DNA of 64,000 nt. Origin: Astropecten irregularis. Taxonomy: Eukaryota; Echinodermata; Asteroidea; Paxillosida; Astropectinidae. Of the stretch, positions 35,901 through 50,900 are shown piece after piece. Location: positions 4,836,001 to 4,900,000 of the forward strand of contig OZ020249.1 in NCBI GenBank assembly GCA_963971285.1. The letters are read 5' to 3'. The position numbers and the translations under genes were made by a program. Position 1 is the first letter of the stretch; every line of letters starts with the position of its first letter. Under the pieces are notes generated by a model. That model was not told the DNA's origin. It saw only the letters and a program-made list of their open reading frames with translations, and did not search any database.

Positions 35901-38900
35901 TCGCTGTGGTTGCCTTGACATCAGTGATGTGAATGATGAGCAAAAATGTTCCAGCTGAGAAGTGTCTCATGCAGTAAACATTCCACGGAATTTTAAACGG
36001 TGACTCGTGTTTTTGCCACGGAGCTGGGGCCAATTCATTTCACAAGGTTGCTTTGATCACAGATTTCGTACTAAATACCGAGAAACATTTGCTTATCAAT
36101 TACAAGTGACTGACCGTAATTCTGTATTTAAGGCACACAGTACAGTAGGCCGCTATATATTGCTCCTTAATGCGACCGGTTCTTGGCTGATTTTTGCTTA
36201 ATATTATTCAAATCTGCTGACATTGTTTGCTTTGTGATCATCGCTAAAGCCCAAATTAATCGCTATTAAACGGAAAATACATCGCTACTTTGCGTAGCTA
36301 TTTTCCGTTTGCCGATAGATATGGCGTTTTAGCGATGATCGCAAAGCGTTAGTGAAACCGTCCCCAGGGGTCGATATCACAAAGCCCTGTGATAGATCGT
36401 TTACGTAAGGCCCGCAAAGTCCTACGATTGGCATCATAAGTCATACGGTTGATAGTAAGTTATGATGGGTTTGTTGAAATCAACTCAGTGAGCAAAGTTT
36501 GTTTGTACTTTGTCTCATCATCCTTCCTCTGTGGTAGATTTGGATGAATTCAGGACTTTATCAACATGCCTGGAATTCATTTTTTGATGGAGCCAGGCTT
36601 CTTGCGCTTTGCAAAACAGTAGTTCCACTGGAAAAGAAAATGTCACCATCCTTGGGAACCATAATAGTGAGTGAACCAAGGCCAAGACCAGTCATATTGC
36701 AATAGCTGTCCATTTGGATTTTAAGGCTTGCATTTTATCAACCATTTAGGATTTTGTAGCTTTTAGCTAGCAGTTGCCACTTTAAGGTTCAGAAAAATGC
36801 TGGTATATCCTAGAAAGTATTTTTTTCACTTTCAGTGAAGAACATTAAAATCAGGGATGTGAAACTTCAATTTTTTATACTCAGAATTCTGATGTTTTTT
36901 GTTTAGATTTAAACACAAAACTTCAGCTTTTTTGTACACCCGCTCTGTACAAACCAATTGGAACTTTTCAATTTCAGCTTTTTACATGGTTTTTTTTTTT
37001 TTTTCAGATTTTTTTTGTGTGTGGCCACAGCACATCCCTCTTAAATTGTACCTCCTCCCTATTGCTTCTGGAGAATTTCAAAGCTTGCACCAAAACTATT
37101 TGTGGCTTTAAGCTTACAGTTACACTTAAATACTGAAATAAAAGTCCTGGATTCTCTGGCAGAAATTCCTAGGGAGCATTAACTCTTTTGTCTTTCCAGT
37201 GAACAACAGCTAAATTTGTACCTTATGCTTGTCAAAGGATTACCTGGAGCTCTGTGTTTTATTCCGGAAAGGTCAGCAGGTGAAACAAATATATCCCCAG
37301 TTATTACCATGATAAATCAGCCGATGTCAAACTGTGAGAGCTTGAGTTTATTTAGTTTGTTTCCTGGGGGCTTGCCCTCGCTACAGAGAGAGCAGAGCGG
37401 CCTGACGTTCCAAAATTACCCCTGACATCTGCAAATTGTGTTCTTGTCGGTTTCCCTATACAAATGTGAAATGATTTTGTCCCTGATGGCTCAAAACGAA
37501 TTTGTGAGGAAGAAATTATTATTATTATTATTTTTTTTTTTTTTGACTGACCTGCGGGATCATAGTGCATCGGATTGTTTAGAGAAACCTGTTATCAACA
37601 TCCAATTTATTAGACATTGTTACAGCGCAGAAGTACGTGCCTGGTGGTAATTGGCCAAACATGGCAATTTCGCAATACACGTCTGCCTTTGATACTAGCA
37701 ATAGAAAATTGGGAATTGGGCATGTAGGGCCTACTATGATTCATTTTGAAAGTATATAAGGCCTTGATTTTTAAGGAGAGTGAGAGTGATCACTCTCCTC
37801 CGCTCTCCTAAATGTTTTCCAAGGAGAGTGGAAAAAAGAGCTCCTTCACAATTTAAGGAGAGCTGCCTTTTTTCAAACATTACCTAAATTTATCCTGCTG
37901 ACATTTACCCTTTAGGAAATATAAAAAAAAAAAAAAAATTTTACAATCTTGTTCAACAGGACAAGCAAAAGTTTGCATATTTTCTCTTTTTTTCTGACAC
38001 CAGACACATACGAACACTTGGTTTAGCAAGAGCAAACTGCTTTCTATATTCACTAGTCCGCTAGTATGAGTAGGCCCTATGTTAATTTAAAGAGTTGGAT
38101 TTGCAGCAACTTGATTTTTGTAAGTGAGAGCAAATCACTCTCCTTAATTCTCTATGTTAATTTAAGGAGAGTGATTTGCAACTCTCCTCATTTTTCTTAA
38201 AATAAAGCCCTGTCCACGTAATGTTTGCGTTGATACATGTATGTCGGACTGGTAAGCCTCATGCATTGTGAGTGTGTGATGTTGAAAAAGTGTCAACATT
38301 GAAATTCCATCTGGAAGAATTGTTGAATGAAATAGGCCTACATAAAATTTATCCTTTTTACTAACCACAAGCATACTGCTGGTCCAAAATGATGGAGCAC
38401 TGTTGTGAATATGAGACCTATAATAAGCTTTCAATACAAGCCCTTTGCCACCAAGTGCTTATGCTTAGATTCCAAAACTTTGATAAACCTGATACTGTAA
38501 CATTTTTACAGACATTTATTTAAACGTGATAAAACACTGTTTTAATGGTACATTACAAAGAAAACATTACAATCCTCCCAAACGGCCTTCAACTTAAAAA
38601 AAAACAAAAAAAAAACATACCTTTACTTGTCAATAGCGCTCCGCACTAATGACATCACACGAGTGATTTGGCCAGCGCACGCATGTACCAAGTCCCCGAA
38701 TGTCAGACAAACATTGACTCACACACGTAGTGTACATGTACACCATGCATGCACACAAGCACACCCACCACAAGTTTGCAACGTTTGTCTGAGCTTGCTA
38801 TTTTTAGCAAAAGTGCGGAACGCTATTGATATAAAAGTAAACCCCATATATAAATCCATTTTAAACAGCATTTATTACACAGACAAAAATTAACAACCAA

Positions 38901-41900
38901 TAAAACTAAACATGTAGGGAACTGTATTTCATAAACCTTTAGAGCCGGCCTGTCAATTTGGTCGGAGAGATTTGTTAGTGGGTGTTTTTGTTATGTTGGT
39001 TGGCCGGGGAAGGACGAATGTGAGCCGTCTGATCTCAGAAAGGCTGAAATTGCCTAGTATAATAATATCGGAGCATTTATAATGTGCACAGTATCTGGAA
39101 AGTTCCATTCAAAGGCGCAAATTATTATTATCCCCTGGTCATTGGGCTACATTATTAAACATTCCTGAAACCATCTCAACTCCCTGGGGAGAGACAGCCC
39201 CGGCTGCTATAAGCGCACAAAGGCTTTGAACCAGGCACACAAACTCTATACCCTCACAGGTACCCATTTACACCTGGGTGGAGAGGAGCAATATATGACA
39301 AAGCATCTTGCCCAAGGACGCAAGCACCACTAGCCCATGGCTGGATTCGAACCCACAATCTGTAGATTGACCACAAGATCTTGAGTACGACACACCAGAC
39401 CACTTGGCAACGACACCCCAGGAAGATCATATTCTCTAAATAGAATGCACCATGGGATCATAGTACCCCATTGCTCAGTTGGGTTCTCCTGATGAGCACT
39501 TTCCTTTCTGTTGTGACTCCAGCCCTGCTTACCTCCCATTCATACCCCCTCATTGCCCCTCCATTGATCCCCCCTCAGTCGCTTTGTCCGAACCCCCTTA
39601 ATCAATCCCAAGCCCCTTTGTGATCTTCATGGGATTATCTACGCCTGCTAAGCCCCTGCTATCCTAATTCTATCTCGCCATGGTAAAACATATCATACAC
39701 CCAATGGTTGTGAATGCAGCAGGCATAGCATCCAGGCTATAAATATATAGCTGTGGTCACAGACTGTTTGTTGCTGTTGAGCCTCTAATCCTGTAGAGCA
39801 GTGAGAGTATAATTTGAGGAGGCGGGTAATACCCTCAGACTCATTGGCCTTGTGCGCTCTCCGACGAGGGCGCAATTTTTCATTGCAACTGCACTGAGTC
39901 TGAGGGACTGTTTGTTTAACGCAAAGGATCCGAAATTTAGGGATCCACCTCCTATGCAGGGTACGCTAAAATGGGATCCGGATCCGCAAATTTTGTGATC
40001 CTGTGCATTAATCAAACAGGCCCTGAGTTCCTAGTTTTGTTGTTGTTGTTCAGGCCTTCATTTTGATAAAAATGAGGAGAGCTGCATATTGCTCTCCTAA
40101 AATCAACGTAGAGAATTTAGGATGTGTGATTTGCTCTCATCAACAAAAATCAAGTTTGAGCTGCAAAGCCAACTTCTTAAATTAACTTAGGACTTACATA
40201 TACTAGTGAAAGTTTAGCAAGAGCAGTTTGCTCTTGCTAAACCAAGTTTTCGCAAGTGTCCGGTATAAGAAAAATAGAACTTGCAAAACTTTTGCTTGTC
40301 CTGCTGATAAGGTTTATTTACACCACAAAAATTTCTATTTAATTTTCTGTACCGTAAAGGGTAGGCTAAACATCAGCTGGAAAAATTAATGTGAAGTTTT
40401 GAAAAAAAAAAAAACAGCTCTCCTTAGATTGTTAAGGAGCTCTTTTTTTTTCACTCTCCTTGGAAAACATTAAGGAGAGCGGAGGAGAGTGATCACTCTC
40501 ACTCTCCTTAAAAATCAAAGCCTGGACTTGTTCTTGTTTTTGTTGTTTTTTAAGGGGGTGGGGTTAATGGAAATTCACCTTAATTGTGGTAAGAACATTT
40601 TAGAAACAAGAGACTCATGGCTCAAATGGGGAGATGCTAATTATTTCGTGAAGATGAAAATAGAAAGTTGGTATTCCTCCTGCATAGACAATATGTGGAG
40701 GTCATCGAATAAAGTAAAACAAAGTGAAAGCTCTTACAATTACATTAGGGAGTTTAAGATTTCACGACGCGCCACCACGACGCGGCCGAGCAGGCGTTAT
40801 TTCCTTAGTGCGCATGCTCAGATCTTGTAGCAGGCGCGTCGTCCTGAATGCGACGGCGGCATTTTGGCCTTTTCACGTCGTCGTGTATTACACATACAAA
40901 GCCCATATAACACGTACAAGAGCACTACAGTGATGCTGCGTTGTAGCTGCATACTAATCTTAACTAATTCATTCAGTGGTACGCGGCCTTGCGTCCGCGT
41001 CGTGAAATCTTAAGCTACCTATTTTGTTAACTACTTCTTGGTTGCAGCCTGAAAACCAAATTTCAGGCTTGAAAACCAGCAGCACATTTACCTTGAAAGA
41101 GAAGCCATGTTCTGGGACTTTTCAGGCTCATACTAGGCCTATGTTTTCGTTTGTAATTTGTGTTCTCTTTACAATCAGAGAATGGGAGACTTTTGGAGAG
41201 TCGGTCTTGAGTCAACAGCGCACGCACACTCACACGCAATACAACGCGCGCATGCTCACAATTGCGCAGCATGGTTTGCGCGTGCGCTGTTGACTCAAGA
41301 CTGACTCTCCAAAAGTCTCACATTGTGATGTGCCAAGTTATTCTGTAGAATTCTTGAAGAATCTTCATTTTTTTTTTTTGCACGTCCCTCACCTGAGTTA
41401 TCCTTTTTTTTATAGTCACCCTCATGACACCTCCAGCACCTAGCTGCCCCCTTTAAGCCAATCACGTACACATTGTCTCTAAACAACCTCCAGATGATGT
41501 CAGCCGGCATTCTGGCAAGGTGTGCATTTATTGGCGGTCACTGCCCTGGCATATCCACTGATAATCAATAATCTGCCCTCGGTATTTTATTCTTCTTTTA
41601 CAAGTTGTTTTTCACCTAACCAATCAATGATGTCCGACCCCGGAATTTTAACTTAAAGAGGTCTGGGCCTTACATTACATCAGGGGCAAGGATGGAAAGG
41701 CGGACGGAGAAATTCATCCTAGTCCGCCCCTTTTTTTATAATAAATAAGCCCTGCCTCTATTATAAGGTACGGCGTAGTGGCTTTTGAGTGCTGTGGCCT
41801 ACTGGTCTGTCGTGTTGAACTCAAAGTCTTGTGGTCAATCTACGGATTGTTGGTTCAAATCCAGCCATGGGTTAATGATGCTTGCGTCCTTGGGCAAGAC

Positions 41901-44900
41901 GCTTTGTCACATATTGCTCCTCTTCACCCAGGTGTAAATGGGTACCTGCGAGGGTTGAGATGGCTTTGTGTGCTTGATTAGCCTCTGTGCACTGAATAAC
42001 GGTACCCGGGGCTGTATACTCCCCAGGGAGTTGAGATGGTTTCAGGAATGTTAATTAAGGCCCGATGACCAGGGATAATAATAAAGTTGTAATGCGCAGT
42101 AGAGTATATTCATATAGTAGCTTCGCAATATAAATGTCCTATATTATTATTATTAGTTGTGCTCGTAACTGTCAGATTTATAAAAACCTGGCAGCCAGCA
42201 CTAGTCAGCAAAGTAAAGGATGAATTCAACAAATATGCAAATCTGCAAACTGATCATCAACCAAATAATGACCTGAAAAATATAAAATGCTGCTTGGTGA
42301 CTTTTGATCATAGCGGGATCTTTTTCAAAGGCTATGACTGTGGGCATTGACCAGTAAAGTTGATAGCAGGCCAGTTGAGTTGATGGCTGGTCAGTAAAGT
42401 TGACGATTGGACGGTAAAGTTGATTACTGGCCAGTAAAGTTGATGGCTGGCCAGTAAAGTTGACGGCTGGTCAGTAAAGTTGACGGCTTGCCAGTAAAGT
42501 TGACGGCTGGCCAGTAAAGTTGATGGCTGGCCAGTAAAGTTGACGGCTTGCCAGTAAAGTTGACGGCTGGCCAGTAAAGTTGACGGCTAGACAGTAAAGT
42601 TGACGGCTGGTCAGTAAAGTTGACGGCTGGTCAGTAAAGTTGACTGCTGGTCAGTAAAGTTGACGGCTGGCCAGTAAAGTTGACGGCTAGACAGTAAAGT
42701 TGACGGCTGGTCAGTAAAGTTGACGGCTGGTCAGTAAAGTTGACGGCTGGTCAGTAAAGTTGACGGCTTGCCAGTAAAGTTGACGGCTGGCCAGTAAAGT
42801 TGACGGCTGGCCAGTAAAGTTGACGGCTGGCCAGTAAAGTTGACGGCTGGTCAGTAAAGTTGACGGCTGGTCAGTAAAGTTGACGGCTTGCCAGTAAAGT
42901 TGACGGCTGGTCAGTAAAGTTGACGGCTTGCCAGTAAAGTTGATGGCTGGTCAGTAAAGTTGACGGCTGGTCAGTAAAGTTGACGGCTTGCCAGTAAAGT
43001 TGACGGCTGGTCAGTAAAGTTGACGGCTGGTCAGTAAAGTTGACGGCTTGCCAGTAAAGTTGACGGCTGGTCAGTAAAGTTGACGGCTTGACAGTAAAGT
43101 TGACGGCTGGCCAGTAAAGTTGTGGCTGGCCAGTAAAGTTTACGGCTAGACAGTTGACTGCTGGCCAGTAAAGTTGATGGCTGGCCAGTTAAGTTTACGG
43201 CTGGCCAGTTAAGTTTACGGCTAGACAGTTGATGGCTGGCCAGTAAAGTTGATGGCTGGCCAGTTAAGTTGACGGCTGGCCAGTTAAGTTGACGGCTGGC
43301 CAGTAAATTTGAAGTTGACAGTTGGCCGGTAAAGTTGACTGTTGTTTGGTGAAGTTGACGGCAGGCCAGTAAAGTTGACAGCAGGCCAGTAGAGTTTACT
43401 GCTAACCAGTAAAGTTGACTGCTGACCATTCAAGTTGATGGCTGGCCAGTAAAGCTAGTTGACTGCTGGCCAGTCAAGTTGACGACTGGACAGTAAAGTT
43501 GACTGCTGGCCAGTAAAGTTGACGGCTGGTCAGTAAAGTTGACGGCTGGACAGTAAACTTGACGGCTGGCCGGTAAAGTTGACAGCTGGCCAGTAAAGTT
43601 GACTACTGGCCAGTAGAGTTGACTGCTGGCCAGTAAAGTTGACGGCCGGACAGTAAAGTTGACGGCTGGCCGGTAAAGTTGACGGCAGGCCAGTAAAGTT
43701 GACAGCTGGACAGTAAAGTTGACTGCCGGCTGGCCAGTAAGGTTGACTGCAGGCTAGTAAAATTGATTACTGGCCACTGAAGTTACAAAAAATGTGAAAT
43801 TTTAGAATGATTTGTCAGTTTTTCTTCTGCAGCCGTTCGATATTTAAACAGGGCTAACTGGGTTGCTGAAGCTATTCATTGTCAGTTTTGCTGAACTGTG
43901 GGTCGGTGACCAGCCATTATGGAGTATCACTAGCACTCTCTAGTTGCAGACACTTGATGTCAATAGTTGTCTTGTCAACTCAGCAAGCTAGGTGAACCAT
44001 ATACGCAGAAACAGGATGTATTGGGACTGCATGATGTTCAACATTCTTGCCAACACCCATTACTTCCCAGAGCCGGCGGAATTCTCTGATCTCACCCAGC
44101 CTCCTTGGGAACCAATCTCTGCCATTGATTAAAGACCATATTCAACTGGTATCACCTCCTATTAAGCCAGTCAGGCATGTTTGACATTGTGATATAGTGC
44201 GAAGTCCTCAGTTAAGTAAAGTCTTCGATAAACATTCTCCAAGTCGGGCGAACAAACAGGTAAATTTAGAACTTAAATCAACAGCTCTTGTCCCCCGATC
44301 ACAATATTGCAATTAGTCCAAGCGAGAAGAAGGTTTGAATCTTTCAAGGTAGAATGGAGATGTCATGCTGTCTCGCTATCAAGATGAAATGTCCCGTCCT
44401 CTCCATCATCAACGATGAAAACAAAAAACGGGCCACCACACACCAAGTTGTTTTTTTGGTACAAGATCCAGGATTGCATTCAATTTGCACAAGCAGAACA
44501 GTATGCCATACATAAATTGAAAATTGTTGCCATTTTGGTTAATTGTTTGTTTGTTTGTTGTTCTTTCGTTGGGGTGTTTGTTTATTTGTTCGTTTGTTTT
44601 GTTCGTTCGTTCGTTCGTTCATTAGCTTCCTTCCTTCGTCTCGTTCATTGGCTCGTTTGTTCGTTCGTTCGTTTGTTTGTTTGTTTGTTTGTTCGTTTGT
44701 TCGTTTGTTTGTTCACACGTTTATCCGTTCGTTCTTGCATTGCATTGTTTGTTGGGGTGTTTGTTTGTTTGTTCGTTTGTTCGTTCGTTCTTTCACACGT
44801 TTATCCGTTCGTTCTTGCATTGCATTGTTTGTTGGGGTGTTTGTTTGTTTGTTCGTTTGTTCGTTTGTTCGTTCGTTCGTTCACACGTTTATCCGTTCGT

Positions 44901-47900
44901 TCTTGCATTGCATTGTTTGTTGGGGTGTTTGTTACTTTGTTTGCTTTTGTCAAATAATTTGTCTTCATTGTTATTCATTCCTCTGCCTATTAAATGCCAA
45001 CCTTTGTCGAGTAAATAGAATGTTATCCCTTTTTACTGCCATTGTAAGGGCAGTGACTCCCCGCTGAAGGAACAAAAAGTCCATCAGACTGGGAATGCTT
45101 GCACACAGCACTGTTTGGATTAGGAGCCTGATTGCTCCTGAAAGGATTGAGCCTACCCTGGTTCAACCCCCTAGCGGATTTAAGTAGAAGACGAGTTGTC
45201 TGAAAGTCTTTCAACTTTATAGACAGGCCCTGCTAAACTTTAATTGGATATAGGGGATTTGAAAAAAAAAAAAAAAAACGTCTTATAACACCGATTACCC
45301 TGAAGTAGTTGCCTTCTGGGTCCTTCGTTCTGTGTATCTGTGGATTGGAGCATCTAAAGTTAGCTTTTTTGTTTGTTTGTTTTCTCTTTCGTTCTTTCTT
45401 GGGTTTTTTTTTTTTTTATTGGTTAGGTTTGAAACACCACATCGTAGAGGTAATATTTATTTTATGCGTTGGATTACTGTCAGTTGGATGGGCAGAATTC
45501 ACGTGTTTCAACATGTGCCTGGTCTTGTTTGGTAAGAGCAGCCTCGCTGGAACGGCCGAGTCTGTATTATTAAAAGTCTGACACAGTCTGAAACTTTTTG
45601 ACTGTAAAGAGTGTCCTGTGTCGGAGGTGACATTATTATTGGATCGAATTAAACGAAAACAAACTTCCAGATTTCCGGGGAATGTCATAAATTTGTTTCT
45701 TGGGGCATCAATCAGGGAACAAGATGCCTACAATAATGGAAACATTGGTGTCGGGTCTGGTGCGAATGGGATCCAAACGGTATCCCAAACGGCTCCCCGA
45801 GAATGGGGTAAGTGCTCCCCTTATAGTTTAAAGTTTTAAACCCAAGGCATTTTTTGTTTGGTTGTTTCTTAGAACGGTTTTGCTGTGAAATTTTTTAGAT
45901 CTGCCAGAATCTCAACATTTTTTAATTATCGGGTGTCGGTAAGGCTAAGCCTGATGCAAGTTTTTTTCTCCATGATTGTTTGTCTTGTGTAATCTCTCAA
46001 TTTCTTTGTCGGGAGATTGTTGGTTTCAATATCCACCCCTTCCTATCTCTATCATTGTATTGGTTTATCACAGGTGAGCCTTGAGAGGGACTTTGGGAGC
46101 TTGGTATAGTTGTTGCATTCCTTGTTTGGCTAATTTCATAGAATGGTCAAATTTAAAAATAATGTGTCTTGCTTGACGAAACTTAGTGCGTGCAGACTTC
46201 CTGATTAATTATGCAAGCCAACCCAGCACTGATCTCTCTTAAGTTTTGACCAATCAAGGGGCATCTACTATCATACCGTTTTGCGAGCGCGTCTATCACA
46301 AAGATTGCTGCACTGAAGCGCGAAATTGACTGATCAACATTCTCCGTCACGATCCTGACGGAAATGTTCTCAAAACAGATCTGATTGGCTGATGTGCCGC
46401 ATTACATAAAAGTTGCATCCATCCATGTATCAGACGTTCGTACGTAGTGGCATGGAGTAGAATGGGAGATACTCAGACTAGATGAAACTGGGGTACCTGA
46501 AACAATTGTACTTGATTCTTCTCTTCCTTCAGAAACATCTTAGGAAAATGCAACACCAAAACAAATGATTGACGGGCAAAACTTAAGCAAGATGTTTGAT
46601 GATGAGTAAATTTGTTATCGTTGGCTGAAATTTGCTCCTGATAATTAATGCTGTATAGGTGATTTAATTATTCTCTGATTCAGAACCTTAAATACCCGTA
46701 ATTATTATTTATAAGGGCTCTTCTCACGAGAGCATCCATCCCCGGGGCGAAACCTGCCCTTATGTAGCCCCAGGGAAGCCTCGGGACAACACAGTATTTT
46801 TCACCCCCTACATGTAAGTTCAACCTTCGCATCTATTCTCACTTGTTCTCAAAAATATCGCCCCAGGTCTATGTTTGCCCCTGGGATAGACACTTCTCGT
46901 AGTATGCATATATATAAAGTCAGGCCACTCAACGGTGAGCACTATTCATACTGTATGCATGTTCTCTCATCAAGAATGCCATTGAGTTGCTTTTGAATTT
47001 CGCTCTCATCCCAAGATGGCGATCAATTTTCGAACTTTGCTGCATCAGCTCAGATTTGTCTTTCTCTCACTTTCTTTCTGGGAATGTACACGCTGGCCTA
47101 TTGGTATTATGGCCAAAGAAAATCAGCAGCGAGCATATTTACGCAGACTTGTAGTCGAAAGTAGTATTCATCTATGTTTGAAATAAAAAATTAAAAAGGA
47201 CGTAAGAAGGATGATGCGCCTGATTAATATTAAGCTTTTCTTATTCAAGTCGTCAAGTGCACTCTTCAGTGCTGAAGCTCATCTCGGAGCAAACTCACCT
47301 CCCTGCGCTCGATTATACTCCAGGTCTCACCCCAGGGGAAAGCGTCTTCCCCCAGGGATACAACTCTCAACCCTGGTTCAGAGTACGGTTGGACTTGCCC
47401 CAGGGCTAGAGCCATCTCAATTGGGGTGGCTTGGGGGTGACGTGGGGTCAGAAATTTCAAGTGAGAAAAACCCCAGGGCTTATTTTGTGCCCCCTGTCGC
47501 CTCGGGGCCACCCCTGAGATTTGTTCTTGTTATAAAAGGCGTTTAGACTTCCCCCATGTATGTATAAACAGGGAATCATGTGTAATCTGTGTTTAGAGAC
47601 AAGTCCTGCTAGGATAGAAACACCAAGGGCTTCTTAACTTTGAATATTCCAGACCTACAGTATAGTAGACACCTCACTTTCTCATTTCAGTCATATTTAA
47701 AGTGCCCTTTTGGCTTAAAGGTTTACTGTAATCAAAACACATATTAAGTTAAAAACATCTGTATTGTTATAAAACTCAACCTGGCTATCATTGTTTGTGC
47801 AAAACAATATTGGTTATGGAAAAAGGCGGTATTTTAGACCCATAATTTAGCACCCCACTTTTCGCGACGAAAAACCTTGCTTACGTCACATGCAGAACGC

Positions 47901-50900
47901 CACGCAGTATACTGTGGTGTGAGCCTATACTAGTTCTGTAGGTGACGTCACACTCTATTGTTGCGTGGATCGGTTCCCAGGAGGGCTTTTTTAGGGGGCG
48001 GGGCATACATGAACTGATTTTGTAACTTTTTAGTAAAAATTAAGCACTTACATAAACATATAAATTTATATAGTTATTAATTATGTAATAAGCAATCATT
48101 TTAGAGCTCTTTCACCCCTATACTAATTTGGATTACAGTAAACCTTTAAACCAAGGGACAACTGCCTTGAAAAAGGCTGACCCTTGATCTTAGAAAAGGA
48201 GATTAATTATTCTGATTTTTACAAAAAAATTCCAAAGCCCATTGTTTTGAGTTATTCTACTTCTTGTTAACAAGTATTAGACCTCTGATCAAACCTAGTT
48301 TATTTGCAGAAAGTCAGCCTCGATCCTGAATGCTGATCATTGAAAGTGGATCAACACACAGACAGAAATACAACTCTTAGGCTCAGATTTGAGCTGAAGA
48401 CTACAGCGGTTTGTGTAAAGATGCAATATACATGTATGATATATAATGGAAAAAACATAGATTGTGTCCCGATCGATCGATGATCGTGAGGAATGATATT
48501 ACAAAAATCCCCATCGAATCTTAATATGAAGAGAATATGGAGTACTAGAGGGGGTTATCTGGGGGGAGGCAATTGATAGTTAATATATCCCATAAACCCA
48601 TTAGAATGATGATAAGGATACTCTAGCTACTTGTACAACATGAGTATTACAGCTTGGCAGGAGGTTTGTCAACTGTCAAATGACCGTAATGGAGTGTACT
48701 TTGGCTTCAGTTTGCTTCTAGTAATGGCCCTATATATAGCTGCCTATTATTTTATTAAAGATAATATCATACTTTGTTTTTTGTGAAAGAAATACAGATT
48801 CATGGACAAAAATATCAAGGAAGATACAATAACAGTCATCTGTGAAAATTTCAGTCCTATACGGTGCCCACTTTTTTACAAAACAGTGAAAAACGGCCAC
48901 AATATTCCTTATTAAAAGGAATTTTTTTCTTTTATTTTTGATCTTCAAAAGATACAAAATCATTTTGGTCATTGGTTTTACTCTTTTCTGGATAAAAACA
49001 TGTACAGCATTTCAGGCAGAATAAAATGTAATGGTATGTTTCTACCATAATCTGTAAGTTATAGGTAAATCTGTGTAGATTTCAGTTTCAGTATGCTACC
49101 AATGTATGATAGTACATGTACCTTTAAACACAACCCATTAGCCTGTGTGTGAAACTTTGAAAGATTGCAATCTAGGTAAGGAGTGGAGAATAGATACTAT
49201 AAAACTCTTTCAAATTGAACCTTAATCGGGCAAACAACGACCAAAATGTGTGATTTGATGCTAATGGTCACAAAAGATATGTTTGTATTTCTTAATAGAT
49301 ACATGCACGTTTGCAAAAAAAATTAAAAATAAGAATATTTCTCATGCTTTGAGAATTCAAGTCAATCTCACTTTTCAATGACTTATAATTAATCTAGTCA
49401 GTTTCCCTTGTGGTTTTTTGATGATTAATAAGTTAAAAGATGAGGCCATACTTTGCTTAATTTTTAGAGGCACTTAATCCTTTCTAAGCATTTGCTAAGT
49501 GTAACAAAGAAACCATTGGTTTCTTTTCTTTGAAATTTGAAGTGGAAATAGATTTCTTTTTTCAAATTTTGGTTGGTAGAGGGCCTGTGTAGGATGAGTT
49601 GGTAAACCTGGATGGACTGTCTCATTTTTGTCAATAGAGGGCATCCTTTTCACTAGTTTTTAGACACATTACTTTATACATTTTTGTGCTATAGTGAACT
49701 CTCAAGAGGGAAGGTGTTATTGCATTCTCTAATATGGACAGAAATGTGATAGGCCTTTTTAAAGGCAGCGTACAGGATTTGCAAGAGTTTGAGACAGAAT
49801 ATGGACTCAACAGTTCATAAACAGTGCAAACAGTCACCATGGGAAATCTAGGTTCATCAGATGCCAGGGTTTTTCAATGCTTTTTACGATGTCGTTTTTT
49901 ATATCAGGCATTTAGATCAAGTACATACAATGTTTCTTTTAGATCCAGTATGTGAAAAGTGTGTTTCTACTGCAAAATGGACAAAATAACTGACTGAAAT
50001 TCTACAATTTACACTTTTTGGATTGTTGAGTATGAGCCAAACGTTGGTCTCTGTTTTTTCCCCCTCAGATTCGGTTAATGGTTAGTAAAATTTAAAACCG
50101 GATAAGTAAATCCGGGTCGGTTAATCTATAACCGGATAAAAAGCCCAGCACTATAAGTCAAGCCTTGAATTAAACGGAGGCCTCGGAGGCCATGGCCTTC
50201 GTTGCCCTGGTTCTTGGCCTTCGTGCCCCCTTCAAATGTTTCCATAGATATTATGATTTTCCAATGGAAGTGCCCCTTGCAATGGAAAAGTGGCCTTGCC
50301 CTTTTTAGAACCAACTTCAAGGCCTGATAAGTATTCATCATTATCATTTAAGATTCATTTTAATATTTTTGTTGTTGTTGATATTTTCAGTTAACTGGCC
50401 AGCCTAGCATGAGAATAAAGGATCTGATATCTGACGTGACCATGGAGTATAAGATACCTAGACACAGGCTACGCAGGGCGTCCACACTGGGCATCATAAG
50501 AGATGACATTAGGATATCATCCATTGCTAGACAGGAGATCATTATCGAGTCCGTCTGTAAGGAAGAAACTGAGGAAGGTAGGTATTGGTGCATTTATATT
50601 TGTGTTAGTGCTATACGTGGTTTGTTACAGATGTTCAGTCTTTGTGAAATTCCTTTCATTTGTGCTAAGAAGTCAAGGAGCAAAGTTCTGATAACCCTCT
50701 TAATGTCTTATTCATGTGTTAGCTCAACACCCACTACATCTAAGCTTTGACTTCATAAAATGGAAGTTTATACCATTAACAGCTTTGCTAGGTAGTATGT
50801 GGCTTCAAATTGTGGTATTACTTTTGAGAAAATGTGGTATCATTTGAGGAGCAACAAAAAACAAGATTCACTTTCCCATAATGTAACTGAAAAAAGGGGC

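Noticed and set aside
43031..43429. 132-codon - strand ORF with a repeated Gln-Leu motif
   Set aside because: It is produced by the 20-bp minisatellite and has no start context or homology.
42349..43786. CRISPR-like array
   Set aside because: There are no unique spacers; the 20-bp unit is contiguous and the genome is eukaryotic.
44415..45067. Three overlapping 113-180 codon Phe/Val/Cys/Leu-rich ORFs resembling membrane proteins
   Set aside because: Product of the GTTT/GTTC repeat; all three + frames are open.
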